DNA of 64,000 nt, taken from positions 7,626,001 through 7,690,000 of the forward strand of contig JAYKYS010000009.1 of the NCBI GenBank assembly GCA_036924285.1. Reading direction: 5' to 3'. The translations under genes were made by a program, and so were the position numbers. Positions 41,613 to 52,524 of the stretch are shown here, piece by piece. The notes below the pieces were generated by a model. It worked only from the letters and a program-made list of their open reading frames with translations, searched no databases and had not been told where the DNA came from. Each line of letters begins with the position of its first letter. Positions within the stretch are counted from its first letter, which is position 1. The DNA is from Asterella californica. Its lineage: Eukaryota; Streptophyta; Marchantiopsida; Marchantiales; Aytoniaceae.

Positions 41613-41880
41613 TCGGCTATCACCAAGTGAATGGTGTCAACAAACGTGAGATCGTGCGCCCTCAGCAGCGAAATATCCGACGGTAATGCTTGCTGGTATC
41701 CTCTAACGGCTGATATGGACAACAACTCAAGATATCTCTGCACCAAACGTATCACATGATGCAATGAGATGCGTCTCATGATCTCATCTCTCCACATACA
41801 AGTATCGTTGTACTTGTATGCATGTCTGCAATACCGCAACCAAACCTATGCTGATCCCTCCAAACAGTTCCAGCACACAC
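41613..41880 (-). pseudogene. Cytosine-5 DNA methyltransferase of element F, N-terminal half
   Basis: Motif I is read at 41,876-41,830: VLELFGGISIGLVAVLQ, the S-adenosylmethionine loop (LFGG.G), followed by RYLYVE. A frame change leads to RDEIMRRISLHHVIRLVQRY, ELLSISAVRGYQQALPSDIS and DLTFVDTIHLVIA, the strand that precedes motif IV in this family. There insertion G interrupts it; the next residues GWPCQG are at 39,094. With protease upstream on the same strand this is part of a retroelement polyprotein, not a host gene. Confidence 0.8.
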
Positions 41881-42264
41881 ACATCCTCCTCTAGATATTG
41901 TCATACAATGAGAGTCGTATCCAACGGTGATAAAGTCACAAGATCAGTAGCAGGAACAACCCGCTGTTTTTCTACTGGCAGTACAAAGGCTTCACTCCAA
42001 GCCTGCTACACCAATCGATCAGCATACTGCTGCAACTCTCCACTCGACTCCAGAGTGGAACATCTAAGACAGATAATACTAACGTAGTCATGCTAGGCAT
42101 GTCTCCCACCTCCTCAAAGATCAAAGTATCTTCCGCATGAGCATTGTCCTCTAACAACTTACCTGACCAAGTGATGACCGAACTGAACTCTGCAACGGAT
42201 GCCATCGTCCTTGGTGTAGGCTCCGTTGTCCCAACAATCGTACTGAATTGCACTGGTAAGCGGC

Positions 42265-43051
42265 TCATTCTTCTCTCACCGGACTACTACCAACCTGTCT
42301 GTAAGATGTTGTCTCTGTCCAATAATCGATCATGAACCCTATAAGGTATAACGCAACATCTCCAACCAACACATCATACGACTCTGTGGCCGTATTGATG
42401 GCCTTGGTTATCATCATAGAGCCATCTACGGGATAATCTAGTCGAACTCTCACTGTCATCATCTCACGTGTCATGTGTAGAGCTGTACCCTTGATCCTCT
42501 TAGAGATGTATGCAGCTGGAATGGACATCTCTCCATCTCGGACTTCCTCAAACTCAAACTAATACACGCCGTCTTCCCCAACATCAACGGTTAGGCTCCA
42601 GAGTCTAACAAGACTTTCGACGGTCGGTATACGTTTCTTGAAGGTGCCACCAAACAGAACATACCACTTCTGTTGTCCAACAACACCACACATGGTGCCA
42701 AACCAGCATGGTCAATCGCCTGCCTAGCTGGTAACTCATCTAACCTAGCAGTCGCCGCTTGCCAAGTACCACTGATAGCTGTCCTGATCCTCGACTCCAT
42801 GGACACGTCTACCGTCTCTCGCTTAACCACCTCAACACTAGAGGTAACAACATCCTCGCTCTCACTGAGCGTGACCGCCAACTAGAACACTAAAGCCAAG
42901 TTGACTCTCAATGTCCTCATATCCGTGGCTGAAAATAGTGGGGCTCGCAAAACTGCTGTAGTCGTCTTCAACATCGAGTTCGACATCGCATCCACAGACG
43001 TCGAGGATTGACTCTCATCACCTCCACTCCTAGATGTTGATGTCTCCAACT
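42265..43051 (-). pseudogene. pol: Gag end and protease of element F
   Basis: From 43,051 (junction with D3) a gag-like stretch, then 42591-42881 ending SRNVYRPSKVLLDSGA, the aspartic protease active site D-S-G, followed by a stop. The second half of the protease is in another frame (42265-42528): HMTREMMTVRVRLDYPVDGS, TESYDVLVGDVALYLIGF and DYWTETTSYRQ. A further frame (41972-42268) opens MSRLPVQFS and runs on towards the methyltransferase. Protease processes the polyprotein. The fusion order protease-methyltransferase is visible directly on this strand. Confidence 0.68.
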
Positions 43052-46000
43052 TGTAACACACAGGAAAACCAAAAGAGTCTCGAAGTAGTAATTTAAGGAT
43101 CGAATCCACAGAGATGCAAATAAAGATCATCCAAAAACAGTAAACATGTGACAAAGGTGATTCTTGATGGTTGTCTTTTATTCTCACGAGCAGAAATCAG
43201 TCCCGGTAGAGATCAAACTCAAGTCTATCCAACAAGACAGAGTTGATAATCCTAACAAATAACATAACACGTACTAAATAGGTCAGAGATCTCAAGAAAC
43301 AAATAAACAACAGAGAAACAAAGCCACAGAGGTAAATGTCACGACAAAGAAGTACTGCAGAAGTGCTACTAAGTATCCTCTAACACCATAAACGCTAAGT
43401 ATCTTCACACTAAGTTATTTCTACTACTACTACTCTCGGAAAACTCTGACGAACAAGACTCTTCTTCCGTCGAAGTACAAGGTTCAACTTCTTCCAAAGT
43501 GTCTTCACTAAAGAACAACTTCCTCCAAAGTCAACTTCGTCCAAAAACTTCTTCATAGTAAACTAACCTCGCTGGTGCTGGTCTATTCTCAGACTTTGCC
43601 TAAAACTCATATACTCTGATTTCGGATGTCAAACAGCAAGGTCTTCGGCACCCAGACTAATTCCTATCACAACAAACTACGATGTTTCGTAGTTAAATCT
43701 CCGAAGTTGACAAACACACAATGACTTCATAAACTCAAGAAATAGAAAATCCAAAATAACAAACAGATAGAGGTACTGAGCACGAACAACACAACGCTTA
43801 TACATAGAGTTTTCCGAAGATGACGGATCTTTTTCTTAAGAAGTCGGAAGTTCATCAAGACGGTCGGATGAAGGTCTTGTGCCTAAAACGACACTAGGAA
43901 CAACATCAACTCGTAGTGCTAGGTCCCTAGCTATCTCACTGACTAAAAACTCAATGGTCGCTCTAACCTCCCTAAGCTCTCTAACTACCCGTTGTCTTAA
44001 TCTAGCTACGCGGTTCTTTGTCGAAGAACTCTCTACATCTGCAGCTGTGAACTCCTGCCGAAGAAATGTCAGCTTTGAAGAATCTAAATCTGTGGCGAAG
44101 TAGTTCTTCAGCGTTGGTTCGACTCTACTCCGAAGTTGAGCGCTCAGTTCCTCGGCCTTCACTAATCGTCGCTTTAAGTCCTCGATCTCCTTCGTCATCT
44201 CCGGACGATGTCATGATGTCAGTTCTTCTGGACGCGCATCTCGTCCAACTCTTTCTTCATTAGAGAGAGAACTTTCTCATGCTCTTTCTTCTGGTCCAAC
44301 TTCTGCCGAAGAAGAGTTTCTTTCTCCGAACTCACGTTCTTCAACTCTTCGGCCTTCGCTTGAGTCTCCTTCTTCACCGCGAGGACTACCGCACGTAAGT
44401 TGCCCTTCTCTTGCTGCCAGTTTCCTCTGTCAAAGTTCATCGTCTGCACTAGCTCTGCTAAGTTCAATTTCCTCCCTACGACTTCCTCATAAGATCCTCG
44501 GTTATCCTCCAAGGCATACAACAACGGCACGACCACTTCTTGAATGTACTTTGTCGAAGAATCGAGTTGCTCTACTTCCTCGATTGTCGATAAAGAAGTA
44601 GTAGCTCTCGGTGTGGTATCCTCGCCCTTCTTTTCCCGAGGAGTGTCCTTGTCTTCGGCTTCTTCGATTGCTTCCTCTTCGGTCTCTTCTCCATCGATGC
44701 AAACTGTCTTTATCATCTTCATCTTCTTGCGTGACTTTTGCGCTGACCTTGGGGTCTCCTCTAAGCTCTTCTTCCTCCCGCTCCTTCTTACTGATGGAAG
44801 TACCTCAACTACATCCTCGTCTTCCTCTTGGGTTACCGTCTCAAGCGCTCTTTCAGGAACTGCCTCTGAGGTAGACGCAACCTGTTTCTTTGCTTCCTCA
44901 GCCGCTGCGTCTTCGGCTGCTACCTCGTCAAAGAACTTCTCCAATTGTACATCCCTTACTGGAATTGGTGCGACCTCAAACTCTTCATCTTCGGCTGCTG
45001 CTGTGAAGCCCAACTTCTTTTGATCAGCTTCTGATAAGAGTCCCATCTCCATGTAGAAAATTGAGACAAATGCTCCCATGTACACTAGATCTTCCTTGGT
45101 CCAGAGCTTCTGCACATGGAGGTGAATGATCCTCGTCCAATGAGCTCTTCTTCCAACGAAGAGATGTTCGATGAAATTAATCTGCCCATTTGACATTGTA
45201 TGTCGTTCTTCTTGATCGGAAGATCATCATAATCGCACCTCCCTCTTCTTCGGGTTATAATAATTGCTCGTTCTGTAACCATTCCTTCCGTGAGGCAATT
45301 CCTTGAAGAGCTTCAGGAAGTTCTTCACTGCTTCAGCCGAAACCGCCACCGAAGTACTGTCAAAAAGAAGGTCATCCTCCTTACCCGCATCGTCTATCCC
45401 AAGACAGAGGACCAGTGTGCTTCGGTCCAGTTGCAAGATCTTCCATACGAAGCATCCGCAGGGTGCTACCCGCACACCTTCAGCTCGTGTACCAACTTCG
45501 AAGAGACCATCCCCCACCAAGGAAGTAGTAGGAACGATAGACCCATCTCATCGAGCTCCTTCTCATAGCGACGAAGAGCTGCTCAGTTGACATCCAATGC
45601 TCGGAGCCTCGGCGGTTTGGATGTCTGCATCCCTCTCATAAGCCGAAGACTTAGGTTTCCAATCTGTACAGCTACAACATGGTACGAAGAATGGGTGAGT
45701 ACTTTGCCACTAACTGACTTCGGCGAAGTATGAGTTCTTCGTCAATAACAGACTGCGCTGCGCTCCGCCTCTCTGAATAGTGTTTAGCAATACGACAAAT
45801 GACTTGAAACTTTCTATTTATATCTCACGATGGCTCTTTCACACATGCCGAAGTTAGGATTGGTTCAGCTTTGACTGATGTTCTTCGGCGCTCGCAGTGC
45901 GACGATGTTCTTCTTCTCCAACTTTGCCACATTTTCATCCTGGTATAACTTTGTCATTCGGCGTCTATTTGTCTTACACAACATATCATTAGAAAGCTCT

Positions 46001-46208
46001 TCGCCCGAGGAATTCAACTATGAGAAAATCCTATCCCAGATGTTTTCATAAGTTCGGTAGGTTCCTCCAGAATAGAGATTCTTCACTAAACTTCTAATTA
46101 ACACCTTTCTACTCATATCTTTTATCTTCTATCATCTATCATCTATTCTTCTTATTTACTTTAGAACTAATCAATAAATTAACAAAAACGAAAAATCAAA
46201 GCTTCACA
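43052..46208 (-). mobile_element. 3' LTR of element D3 (3,157 bp) containing ORF-D
   Basis: Starts TGTGAAGC at 46208 after a purine tract following integrase and ends GTGTGTTACA at 43052 inside element F gag. Same layout as the D2 LTR without the ORF-D deletion: promoter block (45818-45856, CACATG plus TATA), ORF-D, second TATA, AATAAA, end. Best copy for the size of the D LTR. Confidence 0.86.
43836..45520 (-). pseudogene. ORF-D of D3 (near full length, two frame breaks)
   Basis: Frames 45227-45520, 44219-45196 and 43836-44198 give an almost complete protein: LLFDSTSVAVSAEAVKNF, GRNGYRTSNYYNPKKREV, break near 45,200, INFIEHLFVGRRAHWTRIIH, YMGAFVSIFYMEMGLLSEAD, PVRDVQLEKFFDEV, SVRRSGRKKSLEETPRSAQK, long coiled coil (KKELDEMRVQKN; MTKEIEDLKRR), and tail ending DELPTS. 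The middle 325 codons are open. It shows the full order GRNG domain, basic patch, acidic linker, coiled coil. Function unknown. Confidence 0.7.
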
Positions 46209-46351
46209 TATTCCCCCTCTCAATTGTGAAGTGATCCCGCGAACACTGAAGAGTAGTATCTCTTGATTCTCCATCCATTGACTCGGGTGGTTAACAATGT
46301 TTCATCGAGTTCTTCCAACTGAACCGACCATTACTATAACGACGCATTACT

Positions 46352-47461
46352 TTATAAGGGCCCATCCAACGTAAGTAACTTCCTTGGAAATTTAGTGTAC
46401 CTACTGTCATACAGCAGCACTAAATCTCCATCTTTGATGTCCACTTTGCGGATCTTCTTATCGTGCTTCTCTTTCCGCTTCATTTGAATGATCTCCGTTA
46501 GTCGCTTAGACTCTTCACGGTCTTCCTCAAGTGTCATCAGATTCTTGAGTCTCAACTGTTGGCTCTCCTCCACTGACAATCTATCTGCAGACAAGATTCT
46601 GTAAGTAGGTACATCAAATTCAACTCGCATGATCGGTGTCATGTCATATGTTAAGAAAAAGAGTGTCTGACGGGTCGTTATCTTCTCTGCATTTCGAAAC
46701 ACCCACAAGACAACCGGTAACTTTGTATCCCAATCATATGCATGATTCACTGTCACCTTGTTCAGAATTTTGCACAACACTCCATTAGACTTCTCCATTA
46801 ATCCATTAGCTTTTGGATTGTACGGTGTTGTCTTCCGGTGTTTTATATCAAAGTAGTCTGTCAGTTCTTCTATCATCTTATTCAAGAAATGTGTACCACG
46901 GTCACTCACCAACTCCAGTGGGTATCCATATCGAGTAATGATTTGTATGTACAAAAATTCAGCCACAGTGGCTGCTTCATCTTTCTTGGTAGCTGCTGCT
47001 TCAACCATCTTCGTTGCATAATCAGTAGCTATCAGAATGTACCTTCTTCTAGTGCAGCGTGTTGCATGTTGTATAGGTCCTACAAAATCAATGCCTCACT
47101 TCTCGAATGGCGCTAATGGAAGTATCGGATGTAATGGCCACTGACTGGTTGGCGTAGGCTTACCCACTCGTTGACAGTTATCACACTTCTTGATGGTCTC
47201 ATGAACATCCTTGTACATCATTGGCCACCAGTATCCAACTAAGAGGATCTTCTTCACAATGTTCCTCAGCGCATAGTGTCCACCTTCAGGTTTCGAGTGT
47301 AGGGCACCTACCACTTGTGGTATTTCATGTACTTCCAAACATCTTCGAAGTTCTTCATCAGGCCCTCTTTTGAACAGTATCCCGTTCTTCAACTCGTAGG
47401 GTCCCGCCTGATGTATGAAGACTGTTCGCTGTTCAGCATCCATTTCATCTGGGCACTGCAA
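46352..47461 (-). pseudogene. pol: Integrase of element D3
   Basis: Zinc-binding half (47096-47461): GGHYALRNIVKKILLVGYWW and KKCDNCQ. A TGA at FEK* (shared with D2) separates it from the core (46352-47008): VSDRGTHFLNKMIEEL and NPKANGLMEKSN carry D and E; the first Asp lies in the short gap between frames. Then NAEKITTRQTLFFLTY and DIKDGDLVLLYDSRYTKFP. A frame break removes the GPY region from this frame. Followed by the purine tract and LTR. Confidence 0.82.
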
Positions 47462-48816
47462 AGTCTATAAATATCTGTACATATCATAGTACTTCGTAGC
47501 AGGTGCTACTGTCAGTTGAAACAATTCTTCATCTGGAAAATCATCTGCCACTGTATCCACTCGTTCTCTCGTCTTTAATCGAGACAAGTAATCAGCATTC
47601 TCATGATGAATCCCTTGTCTGGTCTGAACTGTGAAGGTAAACTCCTAAAGTAGCAACATCCATCTTGCTATCCGTCTTGACAAGTCTGACTTCTGTACCA
47701 GATGCTTCAACGCATAATGATCTACATGAAAAACAAAACTCATAACCAAGGAGGTAATGTCTAAACTTCTTTACTGAGTACACCATTCCTAACGCTTCAC
47801 GTTCAGTAGTGGTGTAGTTCTTTTCTGCTGCTGAAAGTTATCTACTCGCATAGTAGATTGGGTGGTCTCTCTTCTCATCATCTTTCTGACTGAGCACCAC
47901 TCCAATAGCAAACGCAGAAGTGTCTACATACATTTGAAAAGGTCTCTCCCAATCTGGTGGTCGCATGACAGGTGCTTCTGCCAACTTCTTCTTCAGCATT
48001 TCAAACGCCTCATGTTGCTTCTCGTGCCAATGGTACTCTGTTGTCTTCTTCAGCAGTTCTGTCAATGGCGCAACAAGTATGGCGTAGTCTTTGATGAACA
48101 TTCTGTAATATCCAACATGTGCTAGAAAGGCTCTCAACTCGCTGATGTCAGTAGGGGGTTGCAAGGAGAGTATTACTCGAACTTTCTCTACATCTACTTC
48201 TATGCCTCGACCTGATACTCTATGTCCAAGAAGTATTCCTTCAGTCATCACGAAGAAACATTTCTCAAGGTGTAATGCAAGTCTGGCTTTCCTACACTTC
48301 TGAAAAGTCTTGGCTAACACGCTGCATGTTCTTCACGTGTGCCAAAAACACAAAAATCATCTCTAAAAATCTCTAAAAATTTTCGCAAATAATCCTGAAA
48401 AATTGAGGTCATCATCCTCTGAAAGGTAGCTGGTGCATTGCATAGTCCAAAAGGCATCTTGTGATAAGCATAAGTGCCCCAATCTGTAGTGAAGGTAGTC
48501 TTGTCCTTATCGTGCTCTCTAATGGACACTTGGTTGTACCTTGAAAATCCATCCAGAAAACTGTAACATTCCTTTCCAGATACATAATCCAAAATGATAT
48601 CAGTAAAAGGTAAAGGGTGATGATCTTTCTTCGTTGCTGCAGTAAGCTTTCTGAAATCTTGACAGACTCTTATCTTTCTTGTTTGCTTCTTAGGTACCAC
48701 TACTATGGGTGCTACCCATTCGCTGCTTAACACAGGAAAAATAATACTTGCCTTCAAATACTTATCTATCTCGTCCTTAACCATCAAAGAGTATTTTGGG
48801 TTGAGTCGATATTGTT
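47462..48816 (-). pseudogene. pol: Reverse transcriptase and RNase H of element D3 (5' truncated)
   Basis: RT palm (48314-48820): QYRLNPKYSLMVKDEIDKYL, FRKLTAATKKDHHPLPFTDI, SFLDGFSRYNQVSI, MPFGLCNAPATFQRMMTS, but the catalytic motif is IFRDDFCVFG, an Arg where D2 has Ile, which may abolish activity. A frame change, then connection and RNase H start (47838-48320), TAA in place of Gln in YYASRQ, and further stops (TAG for CAG near 47,460 and 47,646). Gag and protease are missing; at 48,812-48,817 the sequence meets element A3 head-to-head. Confidence 0.85.
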
Positions 48817-48817
48817 G
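48812..48817. other. Head-to-head junction of D3 (minus) and A3 (plus)
   Basis: D3 RT runs to GATATTGT.G (minus-strand codons for QQYRL), and A3 gag starts at GCATCCTCTACTTCTG, in the middle of its Ser/Glu-rich tract. No LTR end or target duplication is present, and TTGCA may be shared by both. This is an end-joining or recombination scar between two truncated elements. Confidence 0.7.
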
Positions 48818-50325
48818 CATCCTCTACTTCTGAAGAGTCTATTGTCGAAAGTTCAAAATCTGAATTTGAACAAGGGAAGAAGACCTGGAAGAAGAAGAAG
48901 GAGAAGACACGATCCAGAGAAGAAGTTGTACAGAAGACTCCTCAGACTCAGATCATTCAGTTTGCACCTGATCCCCGGATCGATGAAGTGCTAAAGCAGT
49001 TTGCCGACCTGAAAGTTCATCTTCTGAACTAGAAGGACAAGCGGAAGCAACCTACGGCTTTCCAGCTAAACTTTTGGTGCAACCTTTGTAACTCTTCTGG
49101 ACACAGTAGATATCAATGTACACAGGACCAGGCTGTTACTTGGGCAAGTTGGGAAAAAGACGATGAGGGATATCTACACGATCCTAGTGTGGAATCCTGC
49201 TATAGGATCGAGACAATACATCCATTCATCCTTACGCCTCGTGCTCAATATAATCGTTATACACCTAGGGACATGGCTAGTAATGTACAGACCAAGATGC
49301 CCTGACAACCTTCTTCATCACAACAATCAATAAACCCTCTTCTTGGAGCATGTAACAACTGTGGAGAGACAGGACACTGGTGGTCCACTTGTCCTCATCC
49401 GAGAAGACAGATTGGGCAAGTGCCCTTGTGTGGGAATTGTAAGAAAGCAGGACATTTCACAAGAAATTATCCTCAGACCCTACGTCCACGACAAATGGTT
49501 AGATTTGCAGACACCACGCCTCCTGCAGAAGCCTCATCAGCTTCTAAACTCGAGCTAGCAGTGGTACAGCACATCACGATAGAAGAAGATCATGGAGATT
49601 GTACGGATTGTCTCCATATAGAGGAAGATGAACCAGACCTCAGAAAGCGCGAAGGAAAAGAACCTCAGCTGTAGAAGACGACTGTAGCTCAGAAGACGAA
49701 ACCACTTGAGGAAACGTCATCTTTTACTTTGACGGATGGCACTGTGTGGAGCCCTTACTCAGATTCAGACAGCTGGCCTCCAGAAGAAGTCCTGGATGAA
49801 GCAATATTCAAGATAAGTACCAAAAGCAAAGAGAAGTCAGAATCTCGTCAGAAGGAGATCAAGAAGAAGAAGCAGCGTAAGGAGAGGCCACCCTCCCCTG
49901 AACAGCCTTCTTCTCCTACTTACGACAGAGAAGATCCCAAGTACTTTGCTCCTGACATTAGGCAAGAAGTTGAAGCGATAATGCAAGAAGAGCTGGAGAA
50001 GCGACGGAAGATAGTACAGCAACTTCCTTCACCGATCACGGCAGCCCCCGTCTCACATGAACAGCTTTCAGTCGAGAGAAGACACCATTTTGATCTTCCA
50101 TCCAAGGAAGCAACTCCTACATCTTCTCTGTTGGAAACACCAGTCATTCTTCTGAAGCGATCCCCTTATGACTTCTTACGAGATTTGTGGAATCAGAAGA
50201 CGGATGTAACCTTCCAACAGCTTTTGGATGACAACGCTGGTTACAAGAAGCTGTTACAATATGTTCTTCGAGGATCGAAGAAGAAGAGGATAGCTAAACT
50301 TCCACAGAGAGCACCCCGATCCTAA
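48817..50325 (+). pseudogene. gag: Gag of element A3 (5' truncated)
   Basis: Begins in the Ser/Lys-rich tract. First knuckle CNLCNSSGHSRYQC near 49,080, then TGA at 49303-49305 at the very position where A1 has TAG, then CNNCGETGHWWSTC and CGNCKKAGHFTRNY (last Cys changed to Tyr). After a TAG near 49,670 a 198-codon tail (49729-50325) with KKKKQRKERPPSPEQPSSPT and a helix. Matches A1 gag throughout and extends 330 bp beyond the point where A1 is cut by element B. Confidence 0.8.
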
Positions 50326-50800
50326 GGATAGAGCATGAGGACTTCGGAGCCCCAGAACTTGATATGGAGATCCATGGCTGTCTTCTGAAGAAGGTACCCA
50401 TTGATTCCGGCTCCAGAGTTAACATCATGACTGAAGAAACTGCGCATGCCCTAGGTTTCACTGAGTTCCAGCCTACTCCGAGAATCCTCAGAATGTCGGA
50501 CCAGACCACAAGACGACCTTTGGGACAACTGAAAGATGTCTTGATGATAATTGAGGGAGTATCTTTTTACCTCACTTACATCATTTTGTGACCTGTAGCT
50601 AAGGTTGGATATCAGGTGTTGATAGGAAGACCATGACTGTATGCTGCAAATGTAAATACCGATTGGGGAAGACATCGTTTGAGGTTTCTCGATCCTACAC
50701 CCAAGCCGAGTGAGCAAACCAAAGTCTCACTCTCTTGGATGAAGATTGGACATCAAGATGAAACTCCCTCTACAACTGAGAGGTACACGTAAGAAGACTC
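50326..50800 (+). pseudogene. pol: Aspartic protease of element A3
   Basis: The same frame as gag after its stop or the neighbouring open frame 50364-50591: LLKKVPIDSGSRVNIMTEET with the D-S-G active site, then TRRPLGQLKDVLMIIEGVSF. A TGA (50589-50591) stands where D2 has an Arg codon, and a second TGA follows IGRP. VAKVGYQVLIGRP is the C-terminal I-G motif. It releases the mature proteins from Gag-Pol. Confidence 0.75.
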
Positions 50801-51254
50801 AGCTGTGTCTTCTGACATTGATGAACGATATGATGAGTTTGTGGTGAATAACTTGTGTACTACAGAAGTAGCAGAAGTAGCAGAAAGAAGTGATCTATGG
50901 ATACATTGAGTGTTATGAAATTGCAGAAGATGAGCTTCCAGAAGACGAAAGTACTATCTTCTCTTCAGAAGACCAGTTCACTAATCTTCCAGAAGACGAA
51001 TCTGCACTGGAAGAAGCTCCCAAACCGGAGTACTTGGTGCTAGTGAGTACAGTCACACTGAAGGAATGGTGAACCCTGATGATCTCCAAGAAATGGAGGT
51101 TACACATGGGAAGAAGCTGAAGCTTTCCAAGGTGATCGAGGGCCAGCAGTTGGAAGACTTTAGAGAACTTTTGACATAGTTCCAAGACGTCTTCGCTTGG
51201 ATCATAGAAGACATGAAGGACATACCTTGAGAGCTGGGAGAGCATCGCATTGAC

Positions 51255-52524
51255 TTGCTGGAGGACATTGTTCCTACACGGCAGAGGCAGTATCGGCTCA
51301 ACCCCAAGTACTTGCTTCTGGTGAAGGATCATATCGACCAGTACTTGAAGGCAGGTGTCATCTTCCCAGTACTTAGCAGTGAGTGGGTAGCTCCTATTGT
51401 CATCGTGCCGAAAAAGCAAACATGTAAGATCCGAGTGTGTCAGTACTTCCGGAAGCTGAACTTGACCACGAAGAAGGATCATCATCCTTTACCTTTCACC
51501 GATTTTGTGTTAGACCAGGTAGCAGGACATGAGTTCTACAACTTCCTGGATGAGTATTCTGGGTACAATCAAGTTTCAATCAGAGAAGAAGACAAGTCGA
51601 AAATCACTTTTACCACTGATTGGAGCACGTACGCGTACAACCAAATACCGTTTGGTTTATGCAACGCACCCGCCACATTCTAGAGATTGAATATTATCAT
51701 CTTTAAGGAGTATCTTCGTACTTTCATGGAGATCTTCTTGGATGATTTTTACGTGTTTGGATCGAAAACAGATCATTTGATATTTCTGAGGAAGTGTTTT
51801 TTGAAATGTAGATAGCATCGTTTGGCTCTTCACCCTGAGAAGTGTTTCTTTGGTATGTCAGAAGGAATTTTGCTAAGAATACAATTTCTGGAAGAGCTAT
51901 AGAAGTCGACTGTGCTAAGGTGGAAGTTATCATGAAACTTCACCCACTTGCTAACCTGACTCAGTTAAGAAGTTTCTTGGGTAACGTAAGATACTATAGG
52001 AGGTTTATTGACATGTATGCACAGGTAGCAGGAAGACTTACCAAGTTGCTTAAGAAGGATGAACCTTACGTCTGGACTTCTGAGCAGCAAGAAGCTTTCG
52101 AAGAAATGAAAAGACTCCTGTCAGAATCTCATGTTCTAAGACCACCTGATTGGGAGAGGATCTTCCACATTTATGTGGATGCTTCTGCCTTTGCCATAGG
52201 GTGATACTGAGTCAAAAAGATGAGAAGAAGAAGGATTATCCCATCTACTATGCGGGAAGACAACTCAGTGATGCAGAGAAGAAGTACTCGACAATTGAAA
52301 GAGAGTGTCTTGACATGATTTACTCCTGTAGGAAGTTTAGGCACTATCTTCTAGCAAATCCATTTGTCTTCTATGTGGATCATTTTTCTTTGAAGCATCT
52401 AGTGAAGAAAGCAGATTTGTCTGGTAGGATAGCTAGGTGGATTCTTTTACTCCATGAATTTACTTGCACAGTGGAGTACATGCTTGGAAGACAGCATGTT
52501 AATGCTGACTCCTATCCAGATTGA
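51255..52524 (+). pseudogene. pol: Reverse transcriptase and RNase H of element A3
   Basis: RT (51255-51683): QYRLNPKYLLLVKDHIDQYL, GVIFPVLSSEWVAPIVIVPK, IPFGLCNAPATF followed by TAG for Gln, then IFLDDFYVFG as catalytic motif (F-L-D-D). Further stops and a frame change near 51,880 lead to LRSFLGNVRYYRRFIDMYAQ and HIYVDASAFAIG (51842-52204). A one-base loss at 52,200 shifts to ILSQKDEKKKDYPIYYAGRQ, VDHFSLKHLVKKADLSGRIA and HVNADSYPD (to 52524). A linker with weak coding (50890-51250) precedes it. Confidence 0.84.
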
